64,000 nt of DNA, taken from NCBI GenBank assembly GCA_018806985.1, contig JADANN010000400.1, positions 744,001 through 808,000 on the forward strand, in the 5' to 3' direction. This DNA is from Angiostrongylus vasorum. Lineage: Eukaryota > Nematoda > Chromadorea > Rhabditida > Metastrongylidae. The notes under the pieces are model-generated. The model had not been told where the DNA came from. It saw nothing but the letters and a program-made list of their open reading frames with translations, and ran no database searches. The position numbers were made by a program, and so were the translations under genes. Below, one piece after another: positions 24,498 to 36,400 of the stretch. Every line of letters begins with the position of its first letter. The first letter of the stretch is position 1.

Positions 24498-27400
24498 TTA
24501 TTCAGCTGTAATCGAAAACTGTTACAAAGCATGCCAATTCCACTAAAATGACTCTTACAAATATAGTATTCTCGTTCGTAGAACTGGCGTACTTAAGAGG
24601 GAAAATATTCAGCAGGAAGTGAAATTAAAGAAAAGAAACCAACCGATATGTTACGAGGAGCATGCGGCAAGCCTTGCACTACTATTCGCTCAATCCATGT
24701 CTCAGTTTCAAAACTGCTGCTATCAGATGTTGGTTGACCAGCAATCACTGAATTGGAGGGTGATTCTGTTTTGTATTCCATTTCAGCCGATATATACGCT
24801 CCTTTCATGTAGTCGTGTGTAGCACCGTCATCAAGATAGACACTGCCTTTAGCATACCCCTTTTCGTCAAGCGCAATGAATAACGTTAGAGGATCCTTTG
24901 TGTTAAAAGAAAATATCGTAAACAAAACCTTAACAGCAAAACAATTACAGAAACCTGCTAGGCCTCACTTGTATCATAAGAGTTGATGCACGCCTAATCC
25001 GTTGCCAGGATGGTATAATAGTGCCTCCTCGCTGGAAAACTGGCACATGGGTAATTGGGACATCCACATGTGATACACCAGCCGTTCGTTCAACACCGGA
25101 TTCCCAGTCAAACCAACGTGTTTTCTAACAAACATCTTTAAACAAACGTAATCACTTTTTTTTATTTACTGCCTAATCTTTTTTTCATGTCAGGGTATAC
25201 TGTGGAATATTTCAACGATCCTGAGATATATGCAAAACTCCGGACCGCAGGTGCCTGCGGCGAGGATCGAACACGCCACTACCCCCTTCGGGGATAACGC
25301 GCTCACCACCACACCATGCGTGCCCTTCGTTTCGCCCTTCTCTTAGCTGTGGTTTTATAGGTGCATTCCAGAAAATGCCTAGGATACTGGTAACACTCTA
25401 ACTTCATTACTTTTTTATCGATTCTAGTGTACTCTAGCCCTTCTAGTGTCAATTGTATATATGTATTATGCTTTACTGGGGCTAAAGTGTGTGCCAGTGA
25501 GCACGTTAGCCCCCTGAATAGGGTAGCAGCGTGTTCGATCCTCACCGCAGACACCTGCTGCTCGGAGTTTTGCAAATATCTCAGCATCATTGTAGTTTTG
25601 AATAAACTTCGCAATAGTGCCACAGAAATCGAACATAAAATTGAAGTTTAATTCATAAAGGAAATGGAGAAGGACATTAAAAACCTTATTCTGTTCAGTT
25701 GGAAGACCAATTTTCAGGCTATATGTGTCTTTCTCAACGACAGGGCGTACCAACAGTGCGCTACCGACCATCCAAGCCTCAAAAACAAAAGTACTAAAAC
25801 GCAAAGGTTTTTGTGACGAATGTTTGAACTCTAAACGCAACCAAAATGCTCAATAAACCTTTTCTTCTTCATAAAAGTTCTCCTCGTTAGGAAATTCAAA
25901 CCATATCGGTCGCATAGGAGGTGCACCAGTGACCATATGCTCATGGAAAAGTGTATACCTGAGAAAGTACTGGTTCAGCGCCACATTTTAACCTAAGATA
26001 TCCTGATATTTGATTAATTACATGGATCATAGGTGATCAAACAGCAACGTGAAAGCTGACGTTGTTTATTACGAAGACCACGACCACCCGTGGCAATTCA
26101 TAGCTTGCGAAGCCGTGGCCTCCAGGTTAAACGTAAAAATCTCTCATTGGAGAGCATCACAACTAAGGAAGATACCGTCATCGACAAAAAGCATGCAGAA
26201 GAATACCAAAGGATTGACCGATTTCAAGGAAGTGATGAAAATCAAAGATAATAAAGTGAGAAGCGATAATGAAAAAAATTGACGAAGAGATGCCTATCTC
26301 TGAAAACTATTGTCAGCATGGTTCAGCACGGAAGCAGACCATCGCCAATATTATATCTTTGCTTAAAAAACTGCATATAAGCGGCAAAAAAGGCATTAAA
26401 GAATGTTGCAGCATTTGCCAAATCCGTAGAGGATTAGAAGCCATACGCAATCCATTAGGATGTTGCCAATTACTGGATAAGGATGAGTGTTCAAGATAAA
26501 TAACCTATAGTCAGTCATCAACGCACTGGCCCGGCTTTTCACATGTCAAAGGACAAGGGATAAAGCTCCCGGCATTTTGCAATCCTTGAGGGATACGCCT
26601 GTATCCGACTTCATTAAGCATCGTTGGAGGAGAATGAATGCATATCTGGCCTTTAGAATGACTCACGGTGTCCTATCAATGTATCGAGTCAGTGCTGCTA
26701 TCCTCCCAGACAAGTCTGGTACCAATTTGCCAACCCCGGAGGGAGGAGAACATGCTGCTTGTCATAATGTAATAATTCTATGAAGGTGAAAATCAAGGAC
26801 ATGGTATTGTACGACATATCCACACAATAGTGGAATCCAATGACGTATGAAAAGGGTAAAAGATGCACCATGCCTCATCTTCATCAATTTGAAGAAGACC
26901 GATAGTTCAGCAGAAGTGGAAATGAACACCTTGGACAACGAGCGACAGCACTCAACACTCAAACAACACAGAAAGATCCATCATGGATTCTATAGTTACC
27001 TCACAAACATAACTCCGCATACTATAACGACATCAGCGATACAGAAAAACAGAATTCGTGCGAATAAGCATCATCTTGTTAAAATTCACAGCCAGCCTCG
27101 AAAACTCGGCTCGATTAGACTGTCAGGATTTACACCAAGATCGCTTGGGCTTTCGTGTCACAATATAAAACCGTTTTTGTGACACGAAGCAGCATCCAGG
27201 TGCAAGGACTGCGAGTAAGTCACGTATATATGTCTTAACGATAACTGCTAGAAAAAAGCCTTTAGTACGGAGTTCAAAGATTGCCAATCGCACACGACCT
27301 CCAATCCTAAGATGAGCACAGAGTTCACAAAAAATATGACGGTTTTGGTACTTCTACAGTAATAAACACGCAGGGGGAAACCTTGATGGGTGACAAGGGC

Positions 27401-30400
27401 GAATGCATGACTTATTAAGCGCTCTGATGAGTTTGATAATCAAGGACACGTGTTAAAGTCGACAATAGTGATAGCGTAAGACACTATACATTGAATAATC
27501 CATGAAGGGCTTCTGTGAAACTGCAATGTAAAAAAATTACACGAGCCAAAATCACCCTTTGCAAATATGACCAACAATAATCAACTACTGGAGAAAAGCT
27601 TACCAATATGGAAGTAAAGCATATCGTCTTCTGATAGATTGGCGGATTGCTTGCAGAGTTGGCCTTGAGAATAACCACGGTTCACGTCTCTTGGTATCAA
27701 TGTGAGCATGTGCCCTAAATACAGGGGTCAGAAAATCGCAAATACGAATCACACTAATAGAAGATAGCACCAAACCGTGCATCAAAACCACTGAACAAAT
27801 GCACTACCTCATCATCATTTTCCCTCCAGCTCTAAAACTCTAAAACGTTTCATTCCTTTTAGAAAGTGAAACAATATTTGAGGTTCTAACAGATAAGGGT
27901 TTAATAGGGACAAATTCATTTCCTCAGGCTTTCATTTGAGGCGTCGTAGCTATATAATCCACGACCTTGTCCATTTCGTTTACATGAAGATAATTGGAGT
28001 AATGGTATAATTCTTTGGAGTCGTTGAAGAAAAAACACATGCCTTCCATTAGATGAGGGCCCTGCCCCAGCAAAGCGTATGCGAGATGCACACGGGGAAC
28101 CACGAGGATGGGGATCGATTGGACAAGGTGGCAGGTCTTTTTAGTTTACTCTCATAATCAAGACTACTCATGACAACTAACAATTCTTAAATCACTTCTC
28201 TTAACATCGCAGTCTCCGGTGAGACACAGCATAATGAATTCAGATAGATTACTATGAAATAAAACTTTTACTTACTGATTATTCTTTTTCTACTGCAGTG
28301 TATTATGTGAAATTCAACCACAAGGATGCTGAGATACGAGCAAAACTCGGAATCTCAGCTGGGCTTCCAACCCGTTAATACAATTACGGAGGATTTACGT
28401 GCTCTACACCATGTCAGCTGATGCCCGCGCTTTGCGACTTCGTCTCAGCTGGTTTTTACTCCAAAGAGGTGCTATCAGTAATAACCCTTGAACGGAAATT
28501 GTATGGGAGCACAAGTGGGTTTCAACTCATAGCTCAGCATTCTTGTGATTGTATTTTCACATAAGATCCTGCCATGAAAAAGAATATCGGATAACCGCCA
28601 TCTTCGAGCAAGGTTTTTTCAGATATCCCAGCTACAAAAGGAGATCATAAGAGAACAAGAACAGTGGATGAAGCTTCAGAGATTGGTAAGAGCGTCCTCA
28701 ACACCCCATTGCGCTTTTTGAGTTGAAACTACAAAATAATCTCTCCATAGCACAAACAGAATAGCCACTGCTTCCAGTTCAAAGAAGAAGATTGCATAGA
28801 CCTTATAAACCAATATGTTTCACAGCTACGACTGTTTCCACCCTATCTAAGATGGATGTCATTCTAACGGTTCTCCCTTTCCAGATATCTGACATGCTGT
28901 TTCCTCGGTTAAGATCCGTACAGCATCCAGACAGACCGGAATCGAATCTGAGAATCTGAAAAACCTTTCGCAACCACTCATCAATACATTGCCCGACTTT
29001 TTCACACGTTATCTGTTAAAATGCAAGGTTCCGAAGCAATGGAAAACCAGCACGACTGTGTTGCTACACAAGAAGGGAAACCCTTGATAACATGACATCG
29101 GAGACTATCGCCCATTTGGCACAGTGTCTGTATTCCATAAGCTCTTCACGCATGTCGTTCTGAACAGAATCAACAGAACATAGGATGAAGGACAGTTGTG
29201 TGAGCGATGAGTGTTTCCAAATGTGTTGCATACCTCCTGGTCCATCGGAAATGGATGCTAGTGTTTTGAGAACCAGTAGGCTTAAGAGATTGAAAACATC
29301 ATAGGAATATAGAAGAGACTTTGTTCTATCGCTCCATTGGTAGAAACCGTATGTATGCTTCCACTTACTGCACAGTACTATGGCCCATCATATAAACACA
29401 TTACTGTCGGCAATCATATAAACACATTACTGTCGGAGAGTTTTGGGGCTTATGCTGAGCCTATTTTCCTATTTACCACAAACGTCCATTTTATCCTATA
29501 ACTACGAATCATATCACCTGTATCACCTGTCCTCCCGTGGATTGCCAAACCACTTGGGCGGGCGCAGTAAATCTTCGCTTTTCCCTGTCGCGTTCAAGAC
29601 TAGCCCAGAGCGTTCTGCTCACTCTTGGGACTCGTCCGGCATCATACTCTTCTTCTAGGCTTTTCGTGAAGAACTATGACTAACGCGTCGGTGGCCTCCC
29701 GCAGTACGTTTGACATCTCGAGGAACTAGTCACTAACGGCTCTTGTCTACCGGTTGTCGTTCATGCACATTAAGTATCTCGTCCATCTTATCTTCGACAG
29801 TTTAGCGCATAGAACGGCATCTTTGATTTTTTCATCGTTGACGCCGGTAGGAGCTTTTGATCGCTTTCTTCACATGTATGACACGGGATACTCCTAGCAT
29901 CGTTCTTTCAAATGCGCTCTCAGTAATGCCGAGTGGTTTCTCATCCTGTTTACGCAGCGACCAGGTTTCTGACGCATATGTCAAGGCAGGAAGAATGGTG
30001 GAGTCGAGAATGTGGTCGGCAGGGTCGGGCTTTCTTTGCTCCTTTCACTACATCTTCGATGCTCAGCTCCCAAGCCTCTCATTTCCTTCTGCTCAACTCT
30101 GGAGCTAAGTCGTTCCTCATGTTGATTTCCTGGCCTAGACAGACATAACTGAGTATTTCGAGTGAATGGGACATGGTTTTATCAAAGTCGGTAAGCATTC
30201 GTTCCGCTTTGCTAATCTTTGGTGTTATAAGGACGATGTCATCAGCAAAGCGAAGATGGTGCAATTGCCGACCATCGATTTTCACTCCTATGTTGTCCCA
30301 TTCTAATGTTCGCACGACGTTCTCGAGGGCGGCGATACACAATTTTGGCGAGATGGCATCGCTTTGTCTAACCCCCTCTTTTGACGTCGATGTTAACCAG

Positions 30401-33400
30401 CATCCTTATAGCGGTTACAATTGAAATAGCAGTCATTTGCTTGTCAAATTACCGGTCAAGGTTCTCGTTCAAGAAAAGGTACACAAACATTTAATTGGAG
30501 AATAAAGCTTTCCCAGTTGACGCGCGGTTCAACATCTGAGTTAGACAAGTTATCGAATTTCTACAAAACATGTTGGAAAAGGTTTCTTTGTGCCAAAATA
30601 AAGCATCAGAAACGAAAAAATTGGCGTCTACAGAACTCGTACCGGTCACAGTGTCCCATTACAAATGACACCTATTACCTCTCCTCTAAACGAACGCGTT
30701 AGATGTGCCATTTGTCTCATTTCCCCATTTCATAAGAGCTTAAACTTGAGACCAAGGCGAACACAACCCTGCACAAACGGGGGCGTCCCTTCTCGGTGCG
30801 TTTATGAGTTATGTAGCAGCTACACAGTCACAATTTCTCTACTCGACAAATACATTATTACCATTCGCGTAAAAGTATTAGACGAGCAAAACCACATCGT
30901 CAAAATTGTTTCGAGTAACTACACAGAATGTTACGGGAAAACAAACGGAATTACACAGAACTGAAAGTCGACGACTACGAGCTGCATCGTCTTAGTCTAG
31001 CTGGTGATGTTGTTCTGGTAACACCAAGGTAACCATCCATCGTCTTTGACTAAATCCTATGAAGATGGAAGACATGGAAAACAGACTTGTTTCTGTTGAA
31101 TCATCCACAATCAAGAAATATCTCCAAATTGCTTGAACTATGTGCATGCGAGTCAAAAAAGTTAACATAATAGGGCAAAGCATTTGAGTGAAAAGTTGAG
31201 CAAGTGAGCAGGACGAAGTGAGCCGCCAGTGAAACTTAAAAAGGTACCGAAGATGTAGCGAAGAAGAAAAGCAAGCGAAAATCCATTCATTTCCAAAACT
31301 GCGATTCTAACTTAACCTGACCCTGAAACGTCGATAATAAGTAATCAAAACTAAAGACCACCCAGCGTTATTGATCGTGCAATCAAAAAAGCGAATTTAA
31401 GAGTTTCGCATATCACCAGCAGCCGAGAGAAGTAGTCCAATGTTTTGACTTACTTCGGTCGCAAAAAATGATAGCCACTGTAGCACAAGCATGGAAAATA
31501 CCGCAACCCAACAAAAAACATGAAGACAAATCCTGTATAATAGAATAGGAGTGCATGTTTGGTCAAGGCTCGTTCTTGTATGGTAACAGATACCGTTAAT
31601 TTGAGTGTTTTCTTGTTGATAAAATACTTCCACAATCCCAAAACCTAAAGAAAAACTGCAAGAATACCTGAAAAACGGCTGGAATGAGCTTGCTTGATAC
31701 CAACGCGTAAGGAGCTGCTCGTCAGGATTGCCAAAGAAACCCCCAACATCGGCACCTATAACATTGTGGTGAGTTTATCAAACAGAAAAGCTGCAATGTT
31801 CAGTTTGAATTCATTCTTCATGAACCATTTTCGTGATTGCTTTAAAATTAGAATTCTATCAAAGTCTTTTCGACATGGTATTGTATAGAGTTACTCATTT
31901 CACCACTGTGATCTTAAATGCGGAACACTGGGAAGAATAAAGTACACCACATACCCACAAAAGGTACACCAGACACCGACAATGACAACAACATCGCAGC
32001 TGTAATGGCTAAGTGACCCCAGTCTGCAGTGTTATCTCCTGTCCATACTGCGGCAGTACGTTGGGTCCCCACAAAGCCAGATCGAGTAAGTACGAAGGGA
32101 CGGTCCTTACCACCAGTGCGTTGCATTTGGCCTTGGAAAGTGGAGGAATGTTGCCATAAGCCATACATATTGTGCACTTCTCGGTGTTCAATACCACCAA
32201 AGTGAAGCGCGTCCTTATTCATCGTTACTTCTGGTCCACTAAAAACCTAAAAGCACAAGTAGAGAACAATCTTATCACGCTCTCGATAATATAGTGTTAA
32301 GAGTACTGGTCGGAAAACGTACTGAGGGCTCATTCATATCGTTCCAAGTGAAAAGATTCGGAGTTGATCCAATGTAACGTTCAAATGCAAATTGAGCAGC
32401 CCAATATTGGCGCGTCTGAGGATTGAGAAAGTCTAAGTAAGCACTTGATCCAGGCCAACAATGGCCCTCAAAGTTGGTGCTCCCATCAGATTTCTTCACA
32501 TACAATTCCAAATCCTTAGCATCCTTGTATATTGGGTAGTTGTTATCAATTTTGATGTGAGGATCGATAATGGTTACCATTTTGCGACCCTTAAAGGAAG
32601 CGGTGTAAAGCAAATGATGCAAGGAAGCAAGGGACAACAAACTCAATCTACAGAAATACGATTGTAATGATGCTGAGATATTGGCAAAACTCCGGACCGC
32701 AGGTTCTTACGATGCGGATCGAACGCGCTACTACCCTTTCTGAGAGCTAACGCGTACACCACCACACCATGCGGGTCCTTCATTTCGCTTGCCTCTCAGC
32801 CAGGTTTCTCTCTACCAGTGCCAACTGCAATCAACCGTCAACAAGATTGATCTGGGGAGCCCACATCGGCACAGAACCCAGTTAAGCTGAGGCTGTAGGT
32901 TAGATCACAATGTTTGCTTTCTATTTTCTGCCTAATACAATTTCCATGGCAGGGTATTATGTGAAATACAACCACGAAAATGCTGAGATATTTGCAAAAC
33001 TCCGGACCGCAGGTGTCTGTGGTGGGGAACGAACGCGCTATTGCCCTTTCCGGAGGCTAAAGCGTTCATCACCACACCATGCGGATCCTTCGTTTCGCAT
33101 GTCTCTCAGCCAGTTTTTTCTCTACCAGTGCCACCAGCAAACACCCGTTTTGCAATTCACTTCAATTCATAGAATTTTCCAGCATACCTTGGCAGCCACT
33201 CTATTTATCATTTCTCGTGGATGTGGGAACTTGTGCTCGTCCCAAGTGAAGTACCTTTTACCTTCGGTATGCTCGATATCCAACCAAATTACATCCATCG
33301 GTATATCATACGCGTCGAATTTTTCGTTTACCTGATAAACGTACAAAGTTTTTTTCTGGAACAGCATCGACGAAGAAAGATAAAGTACGGTTCACATAGA

Positions 33401-36400
33401 GGCTTATTACTTACTTGGATACTTGGATGGCCCGACTTCAATGATTGTGCGGGACCCAGCATAATTTCCATTCCTTTCGGAGTTTTGCGGGTTAGCTCTT
33501 GTGGTTCCCTGAGTAGCAAGGTTGGCCCGGCCAAAGTCTGACCTCTGGTCGTCACCACCACAGGCAGTCGCCGCCCTTGTTGATTGGAGGGAGATTTGCC
33601 CCCATGCTTCTGGTTTCATACCAAAATGGTGGTGGATCCTGGTATTGGTTTACTCCTAGATGGGCTTCCCGACTGAAACCCCGGACTCATTCTTAGCTTG
33701 AGGGCCCTGCTGGGGGATGAATAGCACCACTGTGTATCGCAGCCTGACACCCAGGAACACCTTTCAGCCACAATGAGACGGCAAACCGTTGGGAGGTGAA
33801 AACTTATTGCAATTTGAAAAAATAATAGATGGAATATGAGTGAGTTTTTAAACCCTGATCCACGTCCTCCTCATCATTGTAGTTCCATCGTGATTGATGA
33901 TAACCTATAGAGAAAATAGGAGGAAGAGGAGTTACCTGCAACTAGCCGTAAAAAATATTTAATAAAATAAAAAACAGATTTATGGACTAGAAATGGACAA
34001 GGACTTTTCCATAGATACGAAAACACACTCCTGTTATCCGTGATAGTTGCCGCTGAACATCACGTGGTCCAGGACCTCCAAAGAAAAAAATGTCCACTAC
34101 ACCAGTTTCGGACATGAAATGTGCATCAAAATGTGGGACACCTTCTACAGGCATTACCTAAAACTTCACAAAACTATAAAGCAAGGAATTAAATCTTTAG
34201 GCCAATGAGCCAGCGTCAAAGTTTTGTAACATAAAACCACGCACCCTGTCTATCACGCTACGAAACAACCCTTTCGAATCCGCTGAAGACTGTGTATCGA
34301 CCCATGTTTCGGCAGCATTCAACCTCAACAAAACAGTTGATTAAAGAAAAAAAACCCTAACAATGATTATGATAAGCATAAATACAACACTACTAAATTA
34401 TGAACAGTAATCTGAAACAAATCATCGTCACATTTTATACTTACCACTATTCAAAGATCATAATAAAAAATCTAACGGATTAGGGTACAGTTGACAATAC
34501 CTAAAAAAGTTCTTGTTTTACTGATGAAGCATGAAATCTATCCTCCTAACGATTTACCGCCTCATCGTGGCTGGGAGGTGTTCCTGGGTGTCGGGCTGCA
34601 ATGTACAGCGGGGTGATTCACTCCCCTAGCAGAGTCTAAAAATCTGAGGAGATATCCGGTATTTCCATCAGGAAACTCAGCAAATAGTAAACCAATACTA
34701 GGATCCACCACCGTTTTGGTATCAAACTAGTCGGCCGCGAATGCTTGTAGTGGTGAAGACCTTGGTCAGACTTTGGCTAGGCTGACCTCGGGACTGCGGG
34801 GAACCACAATCGCTAAACCAGCAGAACTACGAAACAGTGGAAATTCTGCTTGGGGTCAGCATAACCAGCAAAGACAAGCCATCCAAGTATCCAAGCAAGT
34901 ATCCAATATGAAATCCACAGCGAATAGAAAGGAGGTTAGTAGAACTAGCTATCTAGTTCCACATACGGTTAGATAGGGAAAAATTACAGACAAAACGTCA
35001 ACTAGTCAAGATAAAATCCACAAAACAAAGAACAGTGCTTCATGTTCAATTAAAAAGAAAAACTTCAAGGGAAGAGTACAATAAATGTGGAACCTGAGGA
35101 AACAGAAAAGCTTACCAAAGTGCCCCTATAGTTGCATTTTTCCTGTGTGCGACTATATATGGCACTGAAAGGTAGAGCGACATTGGATTGCCCAGTTCGT
35201 ACTCGAACACATCAAGATTGTACAATCTAAAAGGATCCGTATTGCCGACTGTAGACTTCAAAGCAAATGAATCAGCATGTTCTGGTAGACCATATGCGTT
35301 CCGGAAACTGATGAATGAAATATCAACCTTGAAATGGTCTTCACTACAGAATGGCGCTACAAATTGTTATGGGTAAAGTGCAAAAAACAGGAGACTTTAC
35401 ATGAACTTACTCCAATGCTACTGGATCCAAAAGGCTTGCTATCTGTAAAGCTCTTAAAACTCTCATCCCAGAAGTTCTCTGGATATTCTTTCCCTTCCTC
35501 TTTTACACGATATTGTTCGACCTAGAAAAAGCCGAAGATAAAGGATAAAGCTCTCAGCGTTGATCAATCCTTGAGGAATGCTTCATGCACTCGACTTCAT
35601 TAAGCATCGTTGGAAGTGATTAAATGCATATCTGGCCTCTACAATGACTAGCGGTGGCCTATCGATGTGTCGAGCCAGTGTTGCTATCCTCCCACACAAG
35701 TCCTGTACTAATGTGCCGACCCCAGAGGAATGGAAGGCATGGTGACCCTGGGGCGTGGGGTAAATCTCATGTGCATTGAGCGGCGCCTCCGACCACTGCC
35801 GCATATGGGCCACAATTTCATCACAGTTACGAAGTACAATATAGCAGTGCCAAAGATAGAAGCACAACCAGCTACCAGAGATGAGAATGTTAAGGTGCAG
35901 ATGAAAATACTAACTAAGCATAATATGTCTTTACCTTCAGCTTACCATCCCTATTCATTTGAGCCACAAGTTCACCATATTCGTTATAAACATCCATAAA
36001 AAACGGCTTATACGTAACCACAACCTAAACACAATTTAAGAAATCCCTGGGTGGAACCCAATGTCATAAGAAGTCTTGGAATTGGTGCTCACCTTCAATT
36101 TCCCGTCTCCTGTTGTTAAGTGGAAAGAACCACTTTTAATCTCCACGTTGGAAAAAATCCACCTAAAGCAAAAGTAAACTATAACAAGAGACTAATCCCT
36201 ACTCTAGTCAACAAAGAAAAACAACATAATTTAACAGAACCTGTTCAGGTTCGCCATCCAGTGCTTCAGCTGGGACAAAACGCTTCCTGATACTCTCTTC
36301 AGATTCATCTATTTGGATACGAACTGATGCATCCTAGAAGAGGTTTGAATTTTAGGGTCCATTAAATATCAAAAAGACCAAGCTCTAAAGTTCGTAATAC

